Of a stretch of 64,000 bases of DNA, positions 37,561-49,680 are shown one piece after another. The stretch spans positions 4,835,745 through 4,899,744 of the forward strand of contig NC_133494.1 of NCBI RefSeq assembly GCF_025370935.1, given 5' to 3'. The position numbers and the translations under genes are program-made. The notes beneath the pieces are model-generated. The model was not told where the DNA came from and made no database searches. It saw only the letters and a list, made by a program, of their open reading frames with translations. The first letter of the stretch is position 1. Each line of letters opens with the position of its first letter. This stretch comes from Choristoneura fumiferana. Lineage: Eukaryota; Arthropoda; Insecta; Lepidoptera; Tortricidae.

Positions 37561-40500
37561 ATATCTAACAACTTGACCGTCGCCGCATTACCTCTAAAGT
37601 ACCCCTTATGTGTAGCCTCAGCCTTAGTGCTCTATTCTAAGTTCTATTATTGGAAGGCGCTCGTTCTGTCAAAGCTAACAAAACTTGTTATTCAAATTTA
37701 AACTCGCTCGCCTCGGAACCTCATTAGTTAGCATTATCTATGGGATAAAAAATACGGACCCTGCGGTAGCGAGATAATTTAAATTTATCGTACCTACCAG
37801 CCGAAAACGCTTTGTTTTAAAAAAAAAAGTATCTTTGCATGGAAATTGTGATGATGCTAAAGCTTCATGGGTATTAATGTTAATGAAGGTCAACTGATAA
37901 AAATATTTTACTAAAAGAAAGCTACACAACTTCAGATTGAGAGGCTGACTTACAACTTATACCTAGTGCCATCCATGAAGACGCGTGATTTTGTCAAAAT
38001 TAGACATTAATGACATTGTAATAAGAACCACGGCACGCGTTATCGTGAACTACCTATACATAACTAGACATTTCAATCTCGCTCGGGAGAATGTAAAAAT
38101 CCAGCAAATATTTTGACCACTTTTTGCTTACTAATCTTGAAGTTACATAGCATCAAAATGGATGTTATACTTGGGTTGGCGTTACTTCATATGTGAGGGA
38201 TGATGACGGATTGTAGAGTTTATGAGGAATTCACTGGCACCAGAACCGAAGTTTGACCGCATATTTATTATGTTCTGCGGTGTAGGTACCGATAATTTTT
38301 TATCTGTGTATATCAAAAGGGATGTTGACTGACACCATTAAAAACTATTCGAAGACACGACTCCAGTAAAAAAACGCTTTATTTTAGCCCTGAAAACCAG
38401 ATTAATTTTCGCTTAACTGCAAAATTAGATTTTTTGTTTCTTTAAAACAAATAAATAGTTAGTTGATTGAGTGTGCGAACAAGTGACGTCATAAGTTGCT
38501 AATTCCATTCAAACTATGGGAGAATGAGGGCTATTGTTTATGCCTCACTAGATGGCGCACTGTTGCGTGAGGTTTTTAAGTATGGCTTTCAAAGTCTGTT
38601 ATTACGGGCGTGAAAACAAAGTTTAGCTTAAAATCATATTTAATACACCTTAAAACCGTACCATAAAAATATCGAGCATGCCACAGTGTTGCATAGTCCC
38701 CGTTTTGTTCGGAAAAAAGGGTGGACAAAGGTTTCCGAAAGACAAAACTGTCTCCAAACCAGACATTCATAGCCCCGTAACGCATAATTGCCATAATTAA
38801 TTCCAGATAATGCAAGATATTCACAAAATTATTCTAATTATAAATAAACCCGCGTAGCTCACCCAAAACCTATGAGATTTGACATTTCGGAGACGTCACG
38901 CTACACTAGCGCCTCTAGCGGCGAATTCATTCGCGAAAGCCCTCATTGTGTTTTGACAGCTCATAAAAAGTACGTCAATTGATTTGGTGTCAACATCCTT
39001 ATTAATTAACTTTTTTTTTGTCGAGTTAAACTCGATTTAAGACGTGAGTTATCCGGGACAATTATCATTTAATATGAGTGAGTCTCACGGTAGTTTCATG
39101 TTGAAAATAACAAAGATTGAATTCATTTAATCGCGGGTGCAACGTATTGACTTTTATACTAACACTAAACTAGGATCAAAGACTGTGATTCGAAAATTGA
39201 TGTTGATCATCGTACTTACCGAGATCGCCCTTGCCGTCTTGGCATTGCCCTTTGTCGGCTTGGATTATCAATTCTAAGCCGGTGCTCGATTGAATGTCGA
39301 AACCTTCTAGTTCTACTTAGAGCGCTCAACCGGATCGCACTTTACAGCCCCTGTTCGAAGACTTGTCGGCAACTTTCCTCAGTATTATTTCATCATGAAT
39401 ATTTCATGAGCATTTTCCTTTTCGCGTAAAATAATTTGAAAAGTTAATTTTATCATTAATTTTGAGGGTCCCGTTTTGTTCGAATACTTGGGTTTAATTT
39501 CTCAAAATTTGATTTTCGCTCCGTGACCGGAATTTTCACGGGCCTTCGTTTAGCAGCTTTCATCATCTGTTTATGTTGTAGAGTGGAAACTGTAATCAAA
39601 ACTGTTACCAGGTACAAGCCGGGTATTTTATTTTGTTGTTAGTTGTTTTTTCGTCGAATTGCGCCGATTCCATAAAATTACAAAATGCAGGTTGTTTTTT
39701 TTAAAGAGAACAAGATTTAAAATTCACTAACATATTCTAACTTTACTTTTGTTACAATGTACAATCTTGTATGCCAAAGGAATTTGACTCGCAAGATTTG
39801 AAGACGAAATATGTACTTGTACATATGTACATACCTACGTATATTTCTAGGAAATAAAAACTTAAGTAAGTAAGTGCCACCGGTAAACGAATAATTTTTA
39901 GTTTAAACCGGACGAGTTTGTCAGTCCAGCGAAATAGGGAATTTTATCAAACACAGCCAACATTTTAATATTTTTGATTTCAAATTGGTGATTTTATCTA
40001 TTTTCAGTAATAACAGTTCTGACTCCGACTTCGACAACCGCTAAGCAGAGTCAATATCGTCACGTCACGCGTCAGAGGTGTCACGTTGCGTCAAGCGTCA
40101 CATTCCATGAAGTTTAGCCATGTACGGCGGCATCCAATATTGTTATGGGGCGTGGAAGTTTTACGAAATCGGCTTGTTTGGGACAAGTGTCAAGTGAAAG
40201 CGAATCACGCCCTCATGTTTGATTTTCATCCTAAGTAAGATTTAGCTTGTATTATTTTTTACATATTATCCAATCCTTAAGTCCACAGAAAGCCATTTCT
40301 ACTTTAGAAAGGTTGACTGAAGCGATTAAATTAGAAAGTACAAGTATTTTAGTAGCAATATTAAATATACGTTTTTTTCCTCGTTGAATCCAGTTATAGG
40401 CTGTGCAGGCGTCAGGACGAACGTTCGGACAAAATCATCGGACATTGTCAATGTTGTAGGTCAGTACAAAATCAGGATCAAATGCAATTTCTAAAAACTC

Positions 40501-40659
40501 GCGCGGCTTAATGAAACGAAGGGCATGACTTGGAGATATTTTAAAGAGCATTTAAGTTGATGAAGTCTCGTGATTATTAGTGAAATGAGTAAAAATCGCA
40601 AAATCTTAAAATAATGTATATGTACAGGTAAATACTCAAATAAGATAACCTAACCAACA

Positions 40660-40897
40660 AAAAGTTGGTAAACCCCCGTCTTTGTCACTTATAAGTTCAA
40701 TACTTACCTCAAAAACGGCTGAACCGATTTAGATTAAAACATGTCTAAGAACCATCGCTAGAAAACCTGCTTTCAATTAAAAACCCTGCATTCAAATCGG
40801 TTCACCCGTTTACGAGCTACGGTGCCACAGACAGACAGACAGACACACATAGCGGTCAAACTTATAACACCCCTTTTTTGCGTCGGGGGGTTAAAAA
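40660..40897 (+). repeat. Lepidopteran repeat, second copy of the 37375 family
   Basis: Contains ACGGCTGAACCGATTTAGAT, AAGAACCATCGCTAGAAAAC, CTTTCAATTAAAAACCC, (ACAG)n and CCCTTTTTTGCGTCGGGGGG. Better preserved than the copy at 37375-37560. Confidence 0.55.
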
Positions 40898-42728
40898 TGG
40901 TTAACAACATAACACAAAACAAGTAGTTACTTTTCATAAATTGAATTTATTCAGATAGAAAACGCAAAGGTATTTTTGATTTCATTTTACCGATGAAACT
41001 CAAATGGTCCTCAGTTTCTTTTGACGAATTTACGAATTGCTCCTCGCTTATGACTTTAGTGTTTCTTGTAGATTCAAGGTCCGTGTTTTAGATATACATA
41101 CTCTCCGGAGAGAATCTGTCAGATACCCTCCGGAGACTCCTCAGTCGAAGAATGATGACGCATCGGTGACAGTGTTGTTGCCGCTTTGATTTATGGACCT
41201 CAATCTTGTCTTCAGTCCTGCATTGTGATAAAATACTCGTTGAGGTCATTGAGATATTTGAGGCGAAGTTTTAGGAATCATTTTGGTATCAATGCCGTTA
41301 ATGGTACTAGTTGTAAATTTGGAATATTTTGTCTTAGTATGTGTGTATATTTTACCAAAGTTTTTTGCTAACGGAACTAGTTAGAGTTACTCTTTTTTCT
41401 CCAAGTAGCTACGTTAAAATACAGGGTTTAGTGTATTAGAACTAAATGACCTTTGGAAAAATAGTCTAAATAGTTCCATCAACTGAAAACTATGGTCTAT
41501 TTTTATTACTGATACGTAAAATTCCAAATAATTCCTTGAATGAAACTGTAGAAGTACTTAGTATGAAGAGACCAAATTTTCAGAGAAAATTGATCTGTTA
41601 CCGCTGGTTCCATCGTTTTCGTATCTAGAAAAAAATACTAAATCAGGATGCGACTAAAACTTGAATTTTAATGTTGAAAGTTTAGTTTTAAAGTTGATTT
41701 TAATGAAAAGTTGGAGTTGAAATGGGATCCAGACAGAGAAACTATTTTGGTGAACTAACAAACATCTCCTATTGTAGCTAACGCAAATTCTAAAAAGCCA
41801 CAGTATTGTAGCCTTAGTTCAGTAAAATATATTACAGTAACTTTAAGCAAAAGCCTATGTAATAAGTATTTTAATAAATAAATAAGTATCATGTGACTAT
41901 TGGCACCATTAACCTAGTCCCAAACTAAGTAAAGCTAAGTTAAGTTTCTGGAATTAATAAAGGAACTAGTGAGATTGAATGAAAGTTTGATTCATTTATT
42001 TTTGAAGTCTTGCGAAATAAAATTTTAAATTTTTGTAACTATTTAACTTGTAATTGCCAACTCGAAATTTGTTCGCGATGAATTCGTTAAATAAAATCGC
42101 AATGTGTATGGGGCTGACACGTGCATGTAATTTAAACAATAATAACTTCCGGTATGCAGTTGTAATAAATTAAAACTGATATATTTAGATAAAATTTCAA
42201 CAGTGCAACGCGCCGATAGACTGTCAATAATGTTCACCCCTTTTAATCATTTTCAAGAGATGCTTTCAAATGTAGACTAGTAGTAGAATCACTCCCTGGA
42301 GCCCTGGAGCATTAACTCATGAGTTTTAGAGCACACATCCCTAAGGATTTAAACCAAAGTAGTCAGAGGAGCGGTTTTACGGCGTATAACTTTTCATATT
42401 TCCGGGTAGCGAGGAAGGAACTTGGCGTTAACTTTGAGTACTTAACTAATTCAGATTTAGGTCTACGTTGCTTAGATTTGGACAAATAATAACAAAAAAA
42501 AACACCGTAATCGATGTCGCCATTTCGCTTCTCCCGCTTTCAATCAACACGCGAATTTTCGTGTTTTCATAAGTTTTAGTGAATTACAGAGTTCACTAAT
42601 GAAATGGACCCTTGTTAAACCACCATCTCTGCGATAAGATAACCCATTTCTTCGAGCTTGATAATTTCATACTTTAAATCATACATACTTACAAAAGTAT
42701 TTAGATATCAATTTGCTAGTATAGATAG

Positions 42729-42894
42729 TGCCACTAGAGTTGAAGTGAATGATTACACGTACAGCTACAACATGTCGTGTAATGTCAACAGGATTTTGAC
42801 ATTTACTCATTCATTTCATTCATTCTCATTTTGTGCAATTAGTTACTTTTAGCTGTGTTTGTAGATAATCCATTCACTTCAACTCTCGTGGCAC
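42729..42894. repeat. 166-bp element with 24-bp inverted ends
   Basis: GTGCCACTAGAGTTGAAGTG-AATG at the left and CATTCACTTCAACTCTCGTG-GCAC at the right, with one mismatch. The loop region is Thr-codon-free and AT-rich. It abuts the LINE fragment at 42895-43180. Confidence 0.8.
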
Positions 42895-43180
42895 TCTTCT
42901 TCCTAGTCGTTACACTGTTGAAAGTAATTGACAGAGTGGTCGTGGACGTCATACTCGGGGTGGTGATACGGCGCACTGTCCGTCGCCATTCCTCTCTCAC
43001 TGTTGCCTTCCTAGTGCATTCATGCAGCGAACTGCCAAGTGCTGCCTTTATTTGGTCGGTCCAGCGCATAGGCAATCTGCCTCGTGCTCTTGTGCCCTCA
43101 ACTTTACCCTGTACCACCAGTCGCTCCACAGATGTATCATCTCGACGCTAGACGTGTCCGAAGAAAGAGAGAATACGGCC
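42895..43180 (-). pseudogene. Non-LTR retrotransposon ORF2 C-terminal fragment
   Basis: The minus strand reads MERLVVQGKVEGTRARGRLP, MRWTDQIKAALGSSLHECTR, KATVREEWRRTVRRITTP, the recognisable C-terminal tail of reverse-transcriptase ORFs (ERLVVQGKVEG..SRGRxPMRW.DQIK). No reverse-transcriptase motif is present. A dead 3' fragment. Confidence 0.85.
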
Positions 43181-43775
43181 CTGTACGATGGAAGAAAGAC
43201 GTTTCTTGATGTTGAGTTCCTGGATAATGGAGACGTGGCATTATCTATAGTAAAATTGCTGTTCACATTTTGATATTTTGACGACTATTTATTAAACACT
43301 GAACTAAAGTGAACCGGCCTTCATAGCGTAAACAAGAGCTTCGCGCAGAATTTGAACCGTAAATATTAGCCAAAATTAGCCTACAAATGTAAACGGTAAC
43401 ATTCGTTTATATTTCCAATAGAAATAAACAATGCATACTTTAATATCCCAGAGGATGACTCCCTTGTAATCTACACGACCAATTTACAACAAAATTGATC
43501 AACACAATTTACATCGAATGTCATTTGAAACCAGGATCGAGTGTCTGTGTTATCCATTGAAATCATCACACCCGTGTTAGCATATTATCATTTCAATAGC
43601 CATAAATCATCGAATGACATGCCACACAATGTCATAAAGATATCCAATGACCGATGGAATGTTAACATACTCGTAATAATTATTTGATAACTCGATCGTA
43701 ATGTTTTACCGCCCACTTTTTAATCGATTTAGGTTATGAAGTTAAATTATTGTTTGAGTTCAATTATATTATGTT

Positions 43776-43935
43776 ACTAGCCGTTCCTCGCGACTCCGCC
43801 CGTGTAGAATTCGGTTTTCACTATCCCGCGGGAAATGCAATTTTCCGAGATAAAACTATACTATCTGTACACCGAATTTCATCTAAATCGGTTTAGCGGT
43901 TTATACGTGAAGAAGTAACAAACAAACGAATATGC
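43776..43935 (-). mobile_element. Helitron-like fragment, reverse
   Basis: Begins ACTAGCCGTTCCTCGCGACT-CCGCCCG (inverse of a CTAG-T end) and continues TTCGGTTTTCACTATCCCGC, CATCTAAATCGGTTTAGCGG, GTGAAGAAGTAACAAACAAA. Confidence 0.75.
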
Positions 43936-45892
43936 AGGGCTGTCAATTCATAACCTGCTTCACTAATCGGTAATAAATATCCATTTCAATATCAATTCCT
44001 GTTACTTAGATTAGAATGTGAGAAATATATCAGAGTAGTGAAACAAGTGATATTACTTTAATAGTAATAATGATTTTACTTTTCTTAAATCCCTTCCACG
44101 AGTGAAGTTCTTCAAATTTTGCCCAATATTCTAACAGGAAACTTAATACACATGAGATTCACATCTGTTCAATTCGCCATTGTAACACTCGATACCAGCC
44201 TGTCAAACGCACGTGTGTACTTCTGCTCTAATTCCCGAGGATTGCTCTCGAGTCGGCCCCGAAACGCGACTCCGATACTAAGAGACACTTCATGGCAGGC
44301 GATGTGTCCATTCGTTTGGTAACCCAGGCCTGGAGACTAAAGACAATATAGCCAGTTGCTTTACATTGCCCTTTGAGATAGATCAGCTATAAATCTGTAG
44401 CAGCCATGCTCCGCGATGTAATGCTGGTGGTACGTTATTTACGCACTAAGCTGTTGGAAGCGTACGCGTTTGAAGATATTGACTTCCTATATGTCATACG
44501 ATACAAAATAGATATAGGTAACTTTTGGTTAATCGGTTTTAGTCATCATTACTGTTGGAAATTTGTGAAAAGCAACGATATAAAAAGGTGTTATGCTTTT
44601 ATTTTCGGAATGCTGAATTTTTCAGCTTCAAAAATCTTTATATTTTTCACCCGGGTGAACTAATAGCCCGTTTCACGGTCTAATTGCACTTCACCACAAT
44701 TTGCATTCAGCCTAACTGGGGATCATTTTCACTGTCATAGATACTTCCCTAACTCGGAAACTGGCCTCTTTGTCACCTCAACCCGTAATTAAGATAGGTT
44801 CAAATTGGCAACAATGTCGGTCGTTAAGGTCGACCATACCAAGCCAGTTAATGTGCCGTAAAATTGATCGGCTATAACCTAATGGTCTGTGTATTACAAA
44901 GGTAACTATTCCCTCCTAACGAGGGAGGGTAAGTCCAGGCGCAGTATAAATAAGTATGTCATCCACATACCTACAACGCAAATTTGCACTTACCGTAGTT
45001 CGCTCGGGGGGTCCAGGAAAAAAAAACAGATGGGAATTCATAACCATCCGTCTATAATATTACGTTTTTATTTTTAATTCATCTCTGAAATAAAACAAAA
45101 TACCTACTATACAGCTCTATGAATTAATCACATGGCCATAATATATTTGTGCTTTGCATTCCTCAGCCAATAAACCGTTTTGGTGACAAAAACTGTAATT
45201 TTAGGTTAGGAAATGAGTTTAGTAGTTTATGACGAAGCATGTTGCGGATAAATTTAGTGTAATGTAAGTTATAGCTTAGTTTATAGTTTAGATGTTTAAG
45301 CCTTAAGTTGATTTTTTTGTGTTATGTAAAGAATATTTTCAATAAACATATATTCTGTGATCTTTAGTACCTATGATGTACCTAAGTATCGACACCACGT
45401 GCTTGTATAGTTTGCAGATGATTTACTGAGTTTACGCTGCGGGTCAGGGTATCCTCCCTGCGATTAATATTCATCGTCCATTTCAACAATTAAATCGCGC
45501 GCTTAAATAAAAAAAAATGCGTTTATACCACCGCCATCGTAAACAGTTGATCGTCATCTTAAGATTTAAATTTGAAGCCCTACTTCATTGTCTGACTATG
45601 TGTAAACGTCTTTGAAGATTAAACTCCTTTAACCTATAACTGATTCATCTTATGGTAGACAAGTATTTCGGTACCTATATACTTAATTAAATAATTCACA
45701 GTATGCTCCGAATTTAATTATGAAAATTCATGGAATTTCAAAACCGCTAAGTTGAGCTGGGAACTATATTAGCAGTCTAGTCTAGACTAAATTCGTTAGG
45801 TTAGCTATAGCATAAGCTTGAATGCGTACGGGTACGGTTGTTGATTGAAAAGTAATCTAATTCTATCAGGGAATTAACGCATGGCAACATTT

Positions 45893-46020
45893 ACATATCG
45901 AAAATACAAACTGAGACATGGATGCACAGAAAAACCAGAAAAAGAGACCAGCACTGGGAATCGAATCCAGGTCCTCAGTAATCCGTGCTGCGTGCTATAA
46001 CCCCTACACCACTGCTGGAC
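45893..46020 (-). mobile_element. tRNA-like SINE, second family, reverse copy
   Basis: The inverse reads CAGTGGTGTAGGGGTTATAG (box A-like), GGACCTGGATTCGATTCCCA (box B), GTGCTGGTCTCTTTTTCTGG, TTTTTCTGTGCATCCATGTC. It matches 22405-22545. Confidence 0.8.
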
Positions 46021-47340
46021 AGGAATCTAGACACATATCTCAGGTTGCTTATTTCTACTTTGCTACTTAAGCAAAGAAAGATGTATGCATAGGAAAAATT
46101 CGTGTCTTTGTAAAATGGAAGGCTTCTATAAAACGATATGGTGTGCTTGCAGTACAATTGCGGTTTCTCATTTCTTCTCTCTCTGTTCACAATAAACCCC
46201 TACCTCCCTCCCTTAATGATGCAACTACTCTTTAAAATACTTTAATCAATATTACTGCTATTACTTAGCATAATACTGCAGCGCGCAAGATTGATTGTTT
46301 ATAACCGCTGCAACTCTAGGAACTTTATCTCAATTAAATTTCGCTTCTGGTGTACTCCAGTATCCGATACCCATCAATTATCTTTGTTAGATGGTAGCTT
46401 TTAAGATGAGGATCAAAATTACTGGGAACACTTTAGTGAGAATATGAATTATATTTGCGGGTAGGTTGCTGTTCCGATAGATAAACCTATAGGGTACTTT
46501 CGGTTGAAACTAGCTAGAAACTGAAATGAGCTTTATTATTACTAAATAAATCTTTAGTAATAAGAATAAAATAACAGATTTAAATATTACTTCAACAACT
46601 TTTCAAGAGGGCACCCGTTCACGATAACGTTCGAATTTCAAAAACTCTTTCCAGCCAAGAGGATAAAAAGCTACTTTCCACGCAGATTTCGAAGAATAAA
46701 GAAAGCTTTTTCAAGCTAGTGAGGTGAAAAAAAAGTTAGGGCTCAGATTTGGAGGTTATCGTAACAATTTAAGTTGTAGCAACATTAATTTCACGAAAGG
46801 TCAGGGCTGCCAGCGCAACCTTCGGCCCTCGACCAAATGAGGCGGGAAAGTAATGATTACTTGATTGATTAAATAGCCATGACTTACTTCTATCGATCGG
46901 TGACATTTCTAGGAGCACTGCTACGTATAATAATTGATGAAAGAAGGTCTACTGCTGTTTTTTATCACTTACTTATAATTATGTTACTATTAGACCGGTT
47001 AAGACTTGCATGAAAAACTGTGCAAGTTGCTTTACACTACGGCACTCGATTGAACACTTCAAATTGGTGTACTCTACACCGGCGCAATGTAATGCAACTA
47101 AACTGGAGTTTGCTTATAATCGTCTCATCGGAGCAGCCACAGTAGTCAACACTGTTTAAGTGAAAAACGTTCAGATATGAACTTTATACACGGTGTCTTA
47201 AAGTTAATCCGAAGTGATTCAGAATAGATAATTATTGACACCAATGTTCATACATTGGTTGATGTTTAAAGCGACGTCAAAGAGATGACTTCATCTGTAA
47301 TCAAATATTTCAATGAATTACAGCAGTTAAGTTAAACTAA

Positions 47341-47640
47341 GCCCTGGTGGCCTACTGGTTTGTCCTATCGCCTCTCAAGCAGAGGATCGTGGGTTCAAAC
47401 CCCAGCTCGCACCTCTTGAGTTTTTCGAAATTCATGTGCGAAATTATATTTTGAAATTTACCATGAGCTTTACGGTGAAGGAAAACATCGTGAGGCAATC
47501 TGCACTATCCTGCGAAATAATTCAATAGTGCGTGTGAAGTTCCCAATCCGCACTAGGCCCGCGTGTGGACTATGGCCGAAGCCATCTCATTTTGAGAGAA
47601 GGCCTGTGCCCAGCAGTGGGACGTGTATAGGCTTGGATAT
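47341..47640 (+). mobile_element. Full-length tRNA-like SINE with 12-bp target duplication
   Basis: GCCCTGGTGGCCTACTGGTT, GAGGATCGTGGGTTCAAACC (box B), the body TTTACGGTGAAGGAAAACAT, GTTCCCAATCCGCACTAGGC, and the tail GCCCAGCAGTGGGACGTGTA. AAGTTAAACTAA before (47329-47340) and AAGTTAACCTAA after (47641-47652) form the duplication, one mismatch. 300 bp: the fullest copy here. Confidence 0.88.
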
Positions 47641-48215
47641 AAGTTAACCTAACCCAATTATCTGCTGCAATATTCTGGATTCAATTAAAAAACGCAGCAA
47701 CTGTTATATCTACAACAAAGCTGCTTAATATCACACAGGTAACTTTGATGACAAATGAATACATATTTATTGTCTCATTAAACTCGAAACTTTTTGAAAT
47801 AAAACCCCCTCTCCGTTTCAAACAAAAACAAAAGAAACCGTTAAAAACTTACAAGGTTTTTCCAAGTTTTATAAGTTTAAAAACGCCGCCTTGTCGTTTG
47901 TCGTTTTCGCGCTGTAACATTGGCTGAAGTTACTCGTATATTTCCCTCACAAGCTCCCTTTGTCTCGCAATTATTTTTCCATGTCGCACCCTAATTGCTT
48001 GCTAAGATTTATTTCCTTTTGTATTTGAAACATAACCCCACAAAACTTGCTCCAAAAATATTTCAATTACTTCCCGACCACGGCTGCCTTTTCTTCTACT
48101 TCTCTGTTCATTGCGTGGTTGAGTCGCTCGTCGTCCAACGGATACTTGGCTTCACACGCAATGAATAGAAGAATCTCTAGCAAGGCCGCCGCTTGCGCGT
48201 ATACCAGAGCCTGCA

Positions 48216-48334
48216 GGGCTACTACGTAACTTGAAACTCGAAGTTCGTGTCGTGCGGTCCCTCTGACACTTATACTATTTAATACGAGAGCGAGAGGGAC
48301 CGCACGACACAAATTTCGAGTTTCGTAGTAGCCC
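48216..48334. repeat. Palindromic 'CTACTACG' MITE, copy 3
   Basis: GGGCTACTACGTAACTTGAA at the left; TTTCGAGTTTCGTAGTAGCC-C at the right; inner arms with CGTGTCGTGCGGTCCCTC / GAGGGACCGCACGACAC. 119 bp. Confidence 0.88.
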
Positions 48335-48346
48335 CGCTGTAATGCC

Positions 48347-48420
48347 TAACGTTTCTCAAATGACAGATCTCGCATACAAAAACTGTCATTTGATTGCGAT
48401 CGCGAGCGTCAGAAACGTTA
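48347..48420. repeat. Palindromic element, second copy of the 35398 family
   Basis: TAACGTTTCTCAAATGACAG and CTGTCATTTGATTGCGATCG-CGAGCGTCAGAAACGTTA. The left arm has lost the GACGC-GATCGCAATC block, so the hairpin is asymmetric. Confidence 0.75.
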
Positions 48421-49539
48421 TAGGCGATACGGCCTCTGATCGTTACATGGCAGTGAGTTTTATTCTGACGTTGTTTAAACTATGCTGTTCTTGGTATTAA
48501 TACATTATGTTAGCGTAAAGAAATGACACGGTATTTGAAGATTCATACCGAATAATATACCTATCAGTGTGCACGTATGCGTGAAGTAAAGTCCCGTGTT
48601 CTGAAGACACAGACTCGCCGAGTGACATAGGCAGTGACGAGAAAAGTACGCAAAGACAGTGTGGCTACGTTACTCGTCATGCCTACTGCTTCCTCTTTTG
48701 TATTCCTTACGTGAACAAGGGCGTAATTTGCTCAGTAGTTAGAGGCCATGGCCATACAAAGACCCACTGCCGGCAACTCATGATTTATATAAGAACATTA
48801 TATTACGATACAAATTAACAGTTAAAGTTATTGAACAGTGACGAAATGAAACCGAATACTCGATCAATAACATGTTATCAAAACGCCTATCCTCCATTTG
48901 AATTAGTTTGTCTGAATAACCGACCAGATTCAATTTCAATTGAAAAGGCGAAACCGTTGAAAACGCGGCAGCCATAGAAACAAGGCGGAAACTGGCAATA
49001 TTTTTGAAAATAAGTGTCGGAATAGAATAGTCTATCGTAAAAATGTTAGAAATGGCCTTAAATAAATTGGGGAACGCCCTTGCTTGCGTAAATAGCGCAT
49101 CCGAGCTCGCGTTTTCGTCTTGTTTACATTTTGTTTCGCTTTATTCAATTTTTGTGTATAAAACGCGAATTACGTTTGACGGCTGTAGTTTTGCCTTTTT
49201 GAAAAGTAACTAGGTCGAATAAAGCAAAAAAAACTGGCAACGAGTCACACGAATGTACTTATACCCATTATAAAACTTTCCTTTTTCTTTTAGGAGTTCA
49301 ATAGTGGAGAGGAAAAACAACTAAAGCGCCAAAATGCTTCCTTTTGGGAAATGAATTTTAAAGTAAAAAATAAATAAGTATCCCAAAAGAGTCAGTTTTT
49401 ACAAAATCGCTATTCCTTATTTTTAACGTTTCAACCCAATTATAAATATCACCTTTTTTATTTCAAAAATGACGAAATACCATACAAAATTCCCCCCCGC
49501 TTTTCACCCGCTTAGAAGATGATTTACGAGACAAAAACT

Positions 49540-49680
49540 ATCCTATGTCCAGACCTTCAGGTTCAGACCTTCCCAGGGACTCGAACTGTTTCCATACCAA
49601 ATTTCATCTAAGTCAGTTTAGCGGTTTAAGCGTGAGGAGATAACAGACAGACAAGTTTCGCATTTATAGTAATTCGTGAG
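49540..49680 (-). mobile_element. Helitron-like fragment, reverse
   Basis: CTATCCTATGTCCAGACCTT, ACCAAATTTCATCTAAGTCA, GTTTAGCGGTTTAAGCGTGA and AGTTTCGCATTTATAGTAAT are the inverse of the family's 5' half. Confidence 0.55.
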